The position numbers were made by a program, and so were the translations under genes. Positions 45,302-56,058 of a stretch of DNA of 64,000 nucleotides are shown piece after piece. This stretch comes from Epiperipatus broadwayi. Its lineage: Eukaryota > Onychophora > Udeonychophora > Euonychophora > Peripatidae. The stretch spans positions 3,934,023-3,998,022 of the forward strand of contig JAQFVV010000012.1 in the NCBI GenBank assembly GCA_028023455.1, read 5' to 3'. Each line of letters begins with the position of its first letter. Within the stretch, counting starts at the first letter, position 1. The notes below the pieces were generated by a model, which saw only the letters and a list, made by a program, of their open reading frames with translations, searched no databases and was not told the origin of the DNA.

Positions 45302-45750
45302 GCTAAGATCTAATTTACATTCAAAACATTTAAGTTAAAAGGATTTGGAAGATAAAAATATATTGGTAATGTATTATCTATATTTAACTAATCACAGTCT
45401 GATTATAATGAGAAATTCAAATTCATTATATTTTTGTATGGAATTTTTTTTAACAAGTAAATATTGTTACTGTGCATATAGGCCAGCAACACCTAAAGAA
45501 GAGTGGAGTATAATACTACTCAAAACATTGTGTAATTACTAATCTGTATTGTCTATTTCTGTGTTATTACAAACAAGTTGTTTGTATTTGGAAAGTTTAA
45601 ATAAAGTTTAAACTTTTCTATACATTCAACATTCACTCATAAATGATGGAAATAGTCCAACATATCACGTCTTAATGCTAAGATCTAATTTGCAGTTAAA
45701 AGGATTTGGAAGATAAAAATATATTGATAATATATTCTCTAATTTACAGA
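45302..45750 (+). repeat. family A arm fragment flanked by a long direct duplication
   Basis: A truncated plus arm (45481-45668: GGCCAGCAACACCTAAAGAA, CATTGTGTAATTACTAATCT, AAGTTTAAATAAAGTTTAAA, AATAGTCCAACATAT) is bracketed by two copies of a host-like segment, TAAGATCTAATTT then TTAAAAGGATTTGGAAGATA and AAAATATATTG, at 45303-45370 and 45679-45735. The left copy has about 17 extra bases. This is longer than the usual 8-14 bp duplications here. Confidence 0.7.
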
Positions 45751-45900
45751 TAAGAGAATTTCAGATTTTTCTAGATGTATGCAATATATATATTAGGTGC
45801 TATTACATAAAAATTGTGGCAAGTGAAATAAAAACATTATTAATAAAAGAAGGGTGCTTTCATTTCTAAAAAAGTCATGCTTTGTCACTGATATATGTAT

Positions 45901-46084
45901 ATAACTATAACAAGACATGAAAATTTTACAAACATATTTAAATAATAATTTAACTGCCCTCTAGCTGCAAAGTTCAATAGCATTTTTCTCTTATTGTAAA
46001 ATGCTATCGAACTTTGCAGCTAGAGGGCAGTTAAATTATTATTTAAATACGTTTGTAAAATTTTCACGTGTTGTTATAGTTATT
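45901..46084. mobile_element. MITE-like near-perfect palindrome of 85-bp arms
   Basis: ATAACTATAACAAGACATGA, the following AAATTTTACAAAC, and TAACTGCCCTCTAGCTGCAA (45901-45985) are mirrored at 45998-46084, around a short TTCTCTTATTG loop. Only a few bases differ between arms. No target duplication beyond TA/TAT is evident and there is no coding capacity. It could be a small DNA transposon derivative or another foldback retroelement; the tip lacks the hammerhead-like motif. Confidence 0.8.
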
Positions 46085-46619
46085 CATTATTAAAATATTA
46101 TTTATCATTACATATATATATATATTGCATCTAGACTACATTAAATTCAGTATTGTAATTCAAAAGGAAATTACATTCTGTTATAAAAATTTTAGACACA
46201 TCTCTTTTAAAACAAAAAAGTTTTTATGAGGATTTTTAAATATATCTATACATTCAGATTATATCCAGATGATACTCCTCTTCCACTAGATAATTTTTGA
46301 CCAGATGTTCTGTGATATTTTGTTCTTAGTGATTTATCTAGAATGATTTATTCTGAAGCAAATAATCTCAATTGCAATCAAAGAAATGTGTATGGTCATG
46401 CTATATTGCATATGTAAAAATTTGAATACTACTTGAAAATTTATGCTAACATTAGAGCTATAATGATTTTTTTTGTATGAATTTTCCCAAAAGAGCCGGA
46501 AAATTTTCAAATAAATGTTATTTATGATTGGTATGGTATGAAGCATACACAAATGAATCTGAATAATACATTATTTATTATATATATATGAAAATCTGTT
46601 TTTAAATGAAGTTAAATCT

Positions 46620-46870
46620 ATAGCCAAGATGTATTAATGACCAGTTTCCAACCAGACCCAGTTCTTCAGGATGAAAAAAAACAATAATAAACTTGTCTAA
46701 CCTACTCCTGATCAAAAGAGTATCTTTTTTGATCAGTCTCTCATGTTATCTCATACATAACAGTGTCAGTGACTAATCAAATGCAGTCGATTTTGACCGG
46801 GAGTCCCTTGGACAAGTTTACCATTGTTTTCTTTCTGTCTGAAGAATTGATCTGATTGGTTACTGAAATA
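46620..46870. mobile_element. foldback repeat with variant hammerhead-like tip
   Basis: AACCAGACCCAGTTCTTCAG, then AAAACAATAATAAACTTGTC (46648-46701), pairs with GGACAAGTTTACCATTGTTT and CTGAAGAATTGATCTGATTG (46810-46862). On the minus strand the left tip reads CTGAAGA, a short AAC/GTT stem, GGAAAC, TGGTC. The core has an A for U7 change and an extra G, so this is a worn or divergent version. Confidence 0.6.
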
Positions 46871-46989
46871 AACACCTTACTTCTAGATTTAGCTGTAGTT
46901 AACTAACAAACTTCCCATTTATTAAATATTTTACATCTATATTAATCAGTAAAAATATTACATTTATTTATATATTTTAGAAATGAATA

Positions 46990-47345
46990 TATCAATTACT
47001 ATGTATAATTATAAGGGAGTTGAACTCAGACTTTCAAGCTCCCTACAGCTATCCACTTCATCTTATATGACTGATACACATGGCTGTACATGTGAAAAAG
47101 GTAAATGATCTCCAATATACATATCTCATGCTGAACCAGCACTAGTCAGTTGGTTTAGATCAGCATCTCCTACACATATACTCACTCATTGCTCAGTTTA
47201 TATTATGTTAGCAGATCTTCAAACTTTAGTGAACAAGCTTTAATTTTCTCCACCATCCATGGTACTCACCCATCCATATCATTGAAAATCTGAGGATGGA
47301 ATGATCAAACCTTTGTTAATGGCAATATTACTGATATGCCTATAA
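46990..47345 (-). repeat. family B tRNA-like repeat, copy 3
   Basis: The longest copy, about 350 bp: TAAGGGAGTTGAACTCAGAC, CTCCCTACAGCTATCCAC, TGATACACATGGC, CAATATACATAT, GCTCAGTTTATATTA and CCATATCATTGAAAATCTGA. On the minus strand it begins as GAGTGGATAGCTGTAGGGAG and GAGTTCAACTCCC, the anticodon-arm to box B part of a tRNA-like head. Non-coding. Confidence 0.75.
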
Positions 47346-47443
47346 TGACTTTAAGTCACGCTGACCCGTCACATATAGAATCAATATGTCCCATTAAGTA
47401 CACAGAAGAGAGATGGGAAAATATGGTCTGAATATGTAATATC

Positions 47444-47714
47444 TAAATACAAGTAAATTGTCTGTACTAACCTTATTGTAATTATAAGGGACTTGAACTC
47501 AGACTTTTAAACTCCCTACAGTTTTTACTCCATCTTATACAACTGATAAGCATAAAATGAGTATATTTGGGATCATTTATCTTTTTCACATGTATATGGT
47601 TATGGGTATCAGTTGTATAAAATGGAGTGGATAGCTGTAGGGAGCCTGAAAATCTGTGTTCAAGTCCCTTATAATTACATTAAGTTTAGTATAGACAATA
47701 TACTTGTATTTAAA
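47444..47714. repeat. family B palindrome, arms about 110 bp
   Basis: AAATACAAGTAAATTGTCTG, then TAATTATAAGGGACTTGAAC (left), is mirrored by GTTCAAGTCCCTTATAATTA, then AGACAATATACTTGTATTT (right). Each arm holds the family B head (GGAGTGGATAGC, box B-like GTTCAAGTCC at 47658-47667). A short spacer with TTTTTCACATGTATATGG lies between. Confidence 0.8.
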
Positions 47715-47753
47715 GGGATATATGTCTCAATAGTTATATAGCAATTATTAGTA

Positions 47754-47916
47754 ATAGAAATAGTAGCAGTAGTAGTAGTAGTAGTAGCAGTAGCAGTAGT
47801 AGTAGTAGTAATAGAAGCAGCAGTAGTAGTAGCAGTAGTAATAGTTGTAGTAGCAGTAGTAGTAGTAGTAGTAGTAGTAGCAGCAGCAGTAGCAGTAATA
47901 GCAGTAGCAGTAGTAG
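47754..47916. repeat. trinucleotide microsatellite (AGT)n with AGC and AAT variants
   Basis: Over 50 triplets of AGT interspersed with AGC and AAT. In other frames it reads as (GTA)n or (TAG)n, so it is not open in all frames. It lies in non-coding DNA. Confidence 0.95.
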
Positions 47917-47949
47917 TTCATTTATAATTTCATTTTATTAATTTAATTA

Positions 47950-49857
47950 ATTTAAAAACAGTAAATTTTATTTGAATATGGCTTTAGATAAATAGATAAT
48001 TATAATTATTAATGTAGTTTTATATATTGATATAGTAATATATCCTGCTAAAAGTGAAAACTAACCCTTTTGATATATTTCATAGAAATATATACTGTAT
48101 TGCCTGGTTATTTAAAATTGTCTTAGTGTTCACTGGTATTTAATGATATATATATTATTGAAGTAGATATCTTTAAATAATAAATATTCCAATAATATTT
48201 TTGTGAAAAAATATTTTCCCCTTAGGAATACATTCAGAATTACTTAGAAAATGTGATAAAAGTTTTAAAGCAAAATCTTTTAAAAGACAGCTCATATCTA
48301 ATATTAAGGGATTTTTATTTTGAATGTATCTTTTTATAATATTTAGTGCTTCATCTTGAAAAATTACTATTTATCTTGGATTGGATTATTCCAACTATTT
48401 AATTGACCTAAATTAAGTCAATTACATATTAGAATAACATTCTGTATAGTGTGTCTTCCAGATTGTTTTAGACAAGCTATATATATATATCAAAATTACA
48501 TACATTGAAACTCTTGTATTTGGAAAAAATAATAACTCTAGAAATATTAACTAAATCTTGTGTTATTTTTTATTACCAAGTAGAGAAAATTTGTCATTAA
48601 TAATCTTCATTAATAATATTTTTTTTATATTTCTTGCACTTTTCTTTTTCTTTTGTTTATTTAATTGTTGAAGTAAAACGCATTAATATCTCCAGTCAGC
48701 TCTCATTGCAGACCACTGTTGGATATTTATTTTCGTTCTTATGATTTCTGCATTGTTAGTCATACCCAGAAATTCAAAAATTTTATTTTTCTGTCACATA
48801 TTTGAATTTTTTTTTTTTTTCCAGCTTCTACTTATTATATTGTAATCTTTTTATCAAACAATTATCTACTTAAATAAATGCACTCTTAATCTATTTTTAT
48901 TATATATTTCTTCTGTTATTTGTTATTTAATGAACGTGTGTACATCACAAAAATATTTCTCAAAGATTTAAGTAATATATATATATTAGTAATATTTTTA
49001 AAATATAAATTATAACGTACAGTGTTCAATATTTTTTATTCCGATATTATCATGTAATTCTTTTATTTATTTACTCGGAGCTGATTGATACTATTTTAAA
49101 TCTTTCAAATCGACAATTAAAATATATGGAAATTATAATAGTTTGTAAAAATAAATAATTCTTTGCTTCTGAATTTATTTTTTTTTTTTTTTAAAAAAAT
49201 GTTATACTCAGTTTAAAATTTTCTTTTTAAGAAATTAATTTCATTTAATTTATTCACTTAGAAAGTCAAAAAGAAATTAAAATGAAAAATAATGGATTAT
49301 TGCTGTTTCTTAGTAAGTGAAAAGAAAACTTAATTACAATATATTGAAAATATTAATATCATATTATATCTTTATTTTGCAGTATATAATGTTATTGTAT
49401 TATTTTCATTTTTATGGTAATATGAATTTTAATGTACAAAGCGGTTTTTTTTATTATTATCATAATTAAAAATGTTGATCTACTGTAAATGTTTACATTA
49501 TATATTTATATATAGGTTTACAAAAAAAGTAAACTAGTCTTGAACTGATTCATTTCCAGGCAAATGCCTTTCAATAACTTCCTGTGGTAGAACAAGAAAA
49601 AATTAAGACATTTCTCATAATACTTTCCAGTTTCCAGATAATAATTGAGTATTTATTTATTTATTTTACGTTTTTGTTAAAAATAGTTAGATACCCATAT
49701 ACTGATTAATATTGGATTCTTAGAAAATTTGAACCATAAGCGAAGTGAAAGAAATTCCTAAATGCAATTGGATTTCTAAAACAAAATCCAAGTTTTATTA
49801 AATCAGATTTGAACTCAAAACATAAATATGGCAGACAGATGTAATATTACAACATGA
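47950..49857. other. A/T-rich stretch without recognisable genes
   Basis: No gene or repeat family supported. Several poly-T runs (for example 48806-48821 and 49177-49190) and short AT runs only. Confidence 0.5.
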
Positions 49858-49980
49858 GATCTATCTGTCTATCTATTCATCTATCTATTTATCTATCTAC
49901 CTATTTACCTATATGTTGTCCATCTATCTATCAACTATTTATCTATCCATCTACCTATCTATATATCTATCTATATATAT
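49858..49980. repeat. degenerate (CTAT)n microsatellite
   Basis: Imperfect CTAT/CTAC/CATC units, much more worn than the tract at 41.7 kb and without the TGTA part. It ends in a TATATATA run that leads into the next repeat. Confidence 0.9.
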
Positions 49981-50185
49981 ATTGAATTAAATATTTCCAT
50001 GAATTGTTATTATAATAATAAATAGAAATCATAATATCTATGTAAATAGAGATAATTTAACCTTTAACCTTTGATGGTTCCAAGAATTCATCAATTATTA
50101 GTAACTGACAATTCCTCAAGTTAAACAAATTTTCTAATTAACCTATAATAGTTCTTTTGTTGTTTTTCATTGAAGTAACAAATAC
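49981..50185 (+). repeat. fourth copy of the 330-bp unit seen at 27.5-28.5 kb
   Basis: TTGAATTAAATATTTCCATG, TTGTTATTATAATAATAAAT, AATTATTAGTAACTGACAAT, CCTATAATAGTTCTTTTGTT: the same order of blocks as the units at 27480 and 27820 but shorter. It is followed by an AT/AC run. Confidence 0.7.
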
Positions 50186-51739
50186 ATACATATATATATA
50201 TACACACATATGTTAGAAACAAACAGCATAAAATACTATTGGTTAAAGGTGAATTGCTGTTTACACAATGATAAAATCTCACATAAATTTATATGTTTAA
50301 CTGCCACTCAAACAAAATTACTTCACTTCATCTGAAGTGTCAAGAATTTATATAGAAGGCAAGTTTGCTAATGTTAACTGAAAAAATAAAATTTTATTTA
50401 GTATAGGTGTAAATAGAGTCTCACTGAAAATAACTCAAAAAAATATTTCCATGATAGAATTCCTAAGTATTAATTAGTAATACCTTTGTAAATTCTCAAT
50501 ATCTTTTTTAATACATTTTATGAAAAATATGAATTTCTGCAAAATTTAAGATTGTGTAATGTTTGAAGAGATATCTACTTTTAAATATTTACATGATAAT
50601 CTGTGCTAATATTCCTAATAGGATATATTTACAAAAACTTAAAATGAATTTGCCTTAAGAATATTGATTTGAATTACTTTTAATAAGGTTCTCTTTACAT
50701 TTTATATAAGTTAAATTTTATAATTGCATTTTAAATTTGTCTTGTTCTTGGGAATCAAAGTGAGATTTATTTTAGTTGAGTGTCACTTTGAACATATGTA
50801 ATATGTATACATTATTTGAAGAGATATATCTAAGTAATACAACATTTTAAAATTATATGAACAGTCAGATAACAACCTTATTAGATGCTATGACATTAAA
50901 AGCATTTACAGGGACATGCCTTCCATTATTTATGTAAAAAACATTTTATTGATAATTGCTTTAACACCCTCTTCAGTGCTCTTTTTAAAACATAAATTAA
51001 TAGAAGATATAAAACATTTCGTTAAAGTTTCCATTGAAATTAATAACTTGGAACAATGCAATAAATACTTTTTTCAATTGAACAAAGTGATATTATGAAT
51101 AATAATGAACAATTTTTTTAAAAAAGGATAAAATATTAATTGAAATCTAATTAATATTTGAAGTTGTTAATCTTTTTCTTATTTTGTTTGTAATTAACTG
51201 TCAAAAATTTAATATATAAAAGATTCTATATACTGTGAATTTAACATACTTACAAAAGAATATAAAATACAAATAAAACATAAAATGCAAGTTTATTAAA
51301 TTTCTACACTAGATTCAAATACATATTTAAATCTATTGGCTATTAGCCAATCAATTAATAGCAGATTTCTCAAACTTAATGACCAATATAAATTAAATAT
51401 ATTTGTTTAATTATAACATAGAATCTTAAAAGTTGATTGTATACTTCTTCATCTCCATTTATAAAGAACATTTATAAATTATTTGATCTACATGTAAGTT
51501 CTGAAGATCCAAGATATTTTGAGGGGTAGGATATGTATCATGAGTCAGATTATCCTTGAAAGTTAATGAAGTTGCTTGGCTTTATTTTAGGTGTTACTCC
51601 AAGATTAAAATATTATTACTTTAATTTATTAGTGCTGAGGGCAAAGAACAATAGTTCAAGAAAATAATTATCCTACATGTGCTATAACAGCCAAATTAGT
51701 TCCTGGTTAGATGTTATCTCTTTCAACAACTATATTGTA
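50186..51739. other. A/T-rich stretch without recognisable genes
   Basis: Apart from a small inverted CTTCA-TCTGAAG near 50325, nothing is seen. The 60-codon frame at 50916-51098 has no motif. Confidence 0.45.
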
Positions 51740-51850
51740 ATTTTTTTTTTCTCATGTGTCCTAACATCAGCAGGGAGTGAACCTGCTAACCCAGGACAAC
51801 TACTTGTAAAGCAGCTGTCACTGACCTCTCAATGTTGTTTCTAATCTGAG
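51740..51850 (-). repeat. tRNA-like short repeat, single copy
   Basis: On the minus strand GCAGGTTCACTCCCTGC (51770-51786) is a T-arm-like hairpin with a box B core (GGTTCACTCC). Upstream, CAGTGACAGCTGCTTTACAA then GTAGTTGTCCTGGGTTA fit a worn anticodon and variable region. Only one copy lies in the window, so a repeat family is inferred from the tRNA-like form alone. Confidence 0.5.
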
Positions 51851-51904
51851 GTCAAAGTGAGATTATAATTAATTCTTCATTGTTCAAACATTAGTGCATT
51901 AAAT

Positions 51905-52212
51905 GTTAAACAGCATTTCATTCTACATATGTATAACACTACTAAAAGTGAAAATCATTAAAGTAAAACACTATATCCAAGTTAAAAACAGCATTTCATT
52001 CTGCACATATATGACACTGCCATATGTGTTAAAGTTCATGAAAGCAAAATTTTATTCAAGGTTGAGTATACCTCATTCCACAAATACATTATACTATGTG
52101 TTAAAGTCAAGAAATAAAAAAATTATCCAAAGTTAAATATAGTATTTCATTCCACACATGCATAACACTACTATATGTGTTAAAGTTATGGAGGTAAAAT
52201 TTTATTCAAATG
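51905..52212. repeat. minisatellite, four diverged units of 71-80 bp
   Basis: Units begin at 51905, 51981, 52061 and 52132 with GTTAAA-like starts. Each carries CATTTCATTC (or CTCATTCCAC), CACATATATGACACT-type text, TATGTGTTAAAGT and a TTATTCAA/TATCCAA end. Four units give an apparent 77-codon frame (51903-52136), which is an effect of the repeat and not a gene. Confidence 0.8.
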
Positions 52213-53530
52213 CTAAATATAGGCTGTAAACAACAAAAATTTTCAAATAAACTGACCTATTAGAACTGCTGTTTCTGTTGTCATGGTCAACAATAATGTC
52301 TGTGCATTTCAGTTGTAGAGCTTGTAAAAGATTATCAACAGCTAGACTCATAGTTGGGAAACTTGAACAGGTTAGTTAAGATTTAGCTATATATTTTACT
52401 ATTAACATCACATAATATTGCAAATTAAATTATTTAAGAGAAGTTTTAACTTAACTTCCTTCTTTACCTTTATGTTTTCTCCTTTTTTTAAAAAAGAGAA
52501 GCTTTCATTTTCATTATATGTTTAACATTAAAATAAATAAATAAATAATTTATTTTACAAAGACCTACAGAGGTCCCTAGTGATGATTTTTTCGGATGCT
52601 CATTGCTAAGGTTTACAGCCTTGTTAAAACTATTATAGCAGTTCTTCAAAAAAAAAAAATCTCTCTGGAAATTTGTTTCTTAGCCAATTAAATTTCTTTT
52701 CATTTACATATCTGTTAAAAATGAAAAGGAAAAAAATGTGTTCATCTTATCATATTTTATAAATTAATTCAAAAGAAATTAAATAAATCTTTTAATTAAA
52801 CCAAAATAATCTCTAGGATTGTTTAAAGAGAAAAACAAATAACAATTATTTGTTTTTATTTATTTTACTAAACTTGATGTACTAGACTCAACGTGGTTTT
52901 ACTTTCAGGTTAAGCAGTTTACTTAACTTAGTGTTTGGAAATAGAGCAAAACTAATAGGTAAAAGAAAAAAATATATAATAAATAAAGCAAAAAAATGTA
53001 ATTATATAATCTCATTGTTCAATTAATTTGGACATAAGTATCAAATATACATAATGCTAGCCATGATAATCAAGTTATCTGGAAGAAGATAGAGAAATTT
53101 TAGACTAATTCTGCCAAGCTATATATTTTATACTAAAATATAAGGTTACGATATATATAATGAATTTTAATAATTTCCATTTTTGATGTTATTAGAAATG
53201 AAACATGATAATAAATAAATTTGCCAAAATTCATAAAGAAAATACTGCTAAAATTTATTATTTAAAAATCGAAATGTGAAATGTACTGTAAGTTGAAAAC
53301 AATACCCCTTATAGATAAACAACTTATTGTCTGCACACCTGTGTTAATGACTTTTCTCAGTAAAAAAACTCCATCATCCTTGAACAACAATAAAATTACT
53401 TAAAGAGAAAGCTATAAATTGTTTTAAAGAACTTTAATTTCTACTTTTTTATTTTTAATTGTTTTTTATTATTTTTTTAAATATATATATAATCTTCATC
53501 GATTATTGTTAGTTATGCACATGTGTTTTA
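52213..53530. other. A/T-rich stretch without recognisable genes
   Basis: At 52560-52650 a somewhat G/C-richer patch (GACCTACAGAGGTCCCTAGT, TTTACAGCCTTGTTAAAAC) may be a worn repeat, but no second copy was found. The rest is A/T-rich with (TAAA)n near 52530. Confidence 0.45.
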
Positions 53531-53559
53531 CAGTATTTAAAAGGAAACAATCTTGGAAA

Positions 53560-53712
53560 AACAGATATCAAAACAGGCAAAACTCTCCATATAGTAGTGT
53601 CACTCAGTGCCAGATTTTGGCTGGCACTGAATGGTACTACTGTATGGAAAGTTTTGTCTATTTTAATGTTATATGCAAGCATAAGAAATGGTAATCATAT
53701 GATGTTTAATGG
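53560..53712 (+). repeat. retrozyme-family end fragment forming a hairpin
   Basis: AAAACTCTCCATATAGTAGT with CACTCAGTGCCAG is followed by its reverse complement CTGGCACTGAATGG, TACTACTGTATGGAAAGTTT. The right half then continues as in the 36.97 kb unit (AAGAAATGGTAATCATATGA, TGTTTAATGG). No hammerhead core is present here. Confidence 0.7.
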
Positions 53713-54362
53713 TTTAAAAACAGATATCTTTATGAATTAAGACATATTTATATTTATGATAGAACTATTATTTTATTGGTGTGAATATTTTTAAAGCAAG
53801 GTTATTATAATTTTTTGATTAATGTTTATGATTATTTATTTATATAATATTATGTTTTGCTTAGGTTTAAAATATTTTTTAGTTGTGGTGGCAATACAAT
53901 TGTTTTATATATTTGGTGTTTTATTGTTATATAGTAAAGCAAACCTCCTATGACTTATATTAGTATATAAACACATCATCATTGAAAGCCGCATATTTGT
54001 AGTAATAGTATGTTAGTAAAACTTGATGTATAAAATACTTATGCTAGATATTATATGACAAAGTAAAATATAATGAATGAAGTAGCTATATGATGTCAAT
54101 GCTAAAGAAATTAATGTTCTTAAAGATCAATATAATGATTTTGTCAATGTTAAATATATATATAAAACATATTAAATAGTTATAATTATATTTAATATTA
54201 GTTAAAATGAATTATATGCTTATTTTAAATGATCTCTCTTTATGATAGTGATATTAAACAACAATGTACATGTAGAACCATTTATACATACATAGGATAT
54301 AAAAATACACAGTTTTTAAAATATAATTTTTGTATTTAGACTATGTATACAAGATAACATCT

Positions 54363-55503
54363 TATTATTTATCTAGTGTTTGCTTTAATGTTTGTGGTGA
54401 TGGTATTTTAGATATGTTATGTAGAACTTTTTCTTTCATTTATCATTAAATGTTAAATATCTAGAAAATTTTAAATTTTATCTGAACTTTTCCAAATATA
54501 AACAGCTGTTAGTAAAACCATAGAAGTTAGTAGATAACACAGATTAGTAGATTACACACCTTTTTGAGTGGTATTGCTCTCTGCTCTTTTTCAGATGTTG
54601 TTGCCCTGATCAGTGCCAATGCTAACATAGGAATTGAACTTACATCTTTAGATTATAATATCAATAATTACGCACTTTAAATGCTCGTTAAAGAAGTTAT
54701 ATATATTTTAATAATTTATTTAGAGCTTAGCGCTTTCAAAGCTCCATGGCTTCATACTCATTATCAAATTTTAAGGCAACCCTTTAGCCAACTGAGCCAT
54801 TCTGACAAAGGTAACTTTATTTTATATATTTATCTATAAAAGGTGATCCAAATTCTCCTGATTCCTCCACTTTTCTTCATTTTTAATACTTTTTTCTAAG
54901 AGAAATTTAAATTAGAGGCTTCCAAACATTATGTATTGCTACATTGAGTTGACATATAGGATTATTTGCCACTGTCATTTTAGAAACGTTTTTGAATTTT
55001 CTTTTTTGCACGTTTGCTTTGTTATCCAATATTTATGTACTAATGATGGCAATTCATAATGTCTGGAAGCTTCTAATTGGCCGTGCTCTTAGAAAAAAGT
55101 ATTCAAAAAAAAAAAAAAAGAAGAAGAGTGGAGGGATCAGAATGATTTCTCACAACTCTCACAAATAAGTACATGAAATTACTACTAAATGTTGTCTTTC
55201 ATGTAATAAGCTCAGTTGGTTAGAGTGTTGCCTTTTCAGAATCTAAAGATATAAGTTTAATTCCTATCCTAGTTTTATTACTGATAAGACCAGCAACACT
55301 TGTGGAAAAAAATCCCACCTGAAACACTGTGTTATCTTCTAACCTATGTTGTCTACTAATCTTTGTTATATATCAACTTGTAAGTTATTACTAATAGTTG
55401 TTTGTATTTGAAAATGTTTAAATAAAGTTTCAAAATTTTTAGATACTCAACGTTTAATGATAAATGATGAAAATAGTCCAACATATGACATATTATTTAT
55501 CTA
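54363..55503. mobile_element. family A foldback element, longest copy, 13-bp target duplication
   Basis: TATTATTTATCTA occurs at 54363-54375 and 55491-55503. The arms are complementary over about 500 bp and meet at a unique core (about 54965-55055). From the core outward each arm reads GTCTGGAAGCTTCTAATT-type text, a CTCTTAGAAAAAAGTATT block, GGAGGGATCAGAATG, the tRNA-like head (right: GCTCAGTTGGTTAGAGTG; left, as complement: GCCAACTGAGCCATTC) and the common body and tail. It shows that the complete unit is a large inverted structure of which other copies are deletion products. No protein is encoded. Confidence 0.8.
54665..54767 (-). mobile_element. 97-bp insertion with hammerhead-like motif inside the family A arm
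   Basis: The left arm is interrupted between GATTATAATATCAA and TCAAATTTTAAGGC. TATCAA is present on both sides (54659-54664 and 54762-54767), a likely target duplication. The insert on its minus strand begins TGAGTATGAAGCC, has stem AAGC/GCTT, GAAAGCGCTAAGCTC, then A/T-rich sequence. The tip resembles 22.36 and 63.86 kb. It is nested and so younger than its host copy. Confidence 0.65.
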
Positions 55504-55975
55504 CTTTTTATTGCCACTATTTTAATGTGCTTATATATTATATTTTATTTTATTTAAATTAACCTGATTTCATCTTTGTTTATTTATATCATCATGTCAT
55601 TTAATAAATCAATTTTAGCCTATTTTATATTTATTAAACTTCCTTCATTTCATCTAAGTTAGTTATTTAAATTCATACTTTAATAAAACTTAAAAATTTA
55701 GTTATAAATATAGTTGAGTTCAATAAAATTCTTTTTGATATTCAGCTATGTGTTAATGTATGAATTTATTTATTTCTTTATAATATTTAAAATCCTGAGA
55801 ATTCATTTCTCTTTATATAACCAGATACAATTTTTCCATTAACGTATTAGCTATTATTAATATTTTTGACTATTACAATATATATCTTTTTATCAAAGCT
55901 CTTTATAATAGTGGATAATCCAAAAATGGGAAGGTAAATTATCTTTTATTTTTTAGTATCAAGTTTAATTTTATA

Positions 55976-56058
55976 GTCAAGCATTGATGGCTTAGCGGTT
56001 AGCATAGCTGCCTTCCAAGCAGCTGGCCCGGGTCCGCTTTCCGGTCAACGCATTTGAC
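55976..56058 (+). repeat. tRNA-Gly(TCC)-like short repeat, copy 2
   Basis: Bases 55981-56052 fold as a near-complete tRNA: the acceptor strands GCATTGA and TCAACGC pair at six of seven positions. The D arm lies within TGGCTTAGCGGTTAGCA. The anticodon arm CTGCCTTCCAAGCAG has TCC in the loop. The T stem CCGGG/TCCGG pairs, with the odd loop TCCGCTT instead of TTCGATT. No CCA or clear poly-T terminator follows. The flanks GTCAA and TTTGAC are shared with the copy at 301. Better preserved than copy 1; a tRNA-Gly pseudogene or SINE head, with a functional tRNA unlikely. Confidence 0.75.

Noticed and set aside
51903-52136. 77-codon frame with internal repeats.
   Set aside because: It is explained by the 71-80 bp minisatellite units, whose indels do not keep frame.
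55981-56052. Functional tRNA-Gly(TCC) gene.
   Set aside because: The T loop is TCCGCTT, the acceptor stem has a mismatch, no poly-T terminator follows, and a decayed second copy shares outside flanks, so a repeat is likelier.
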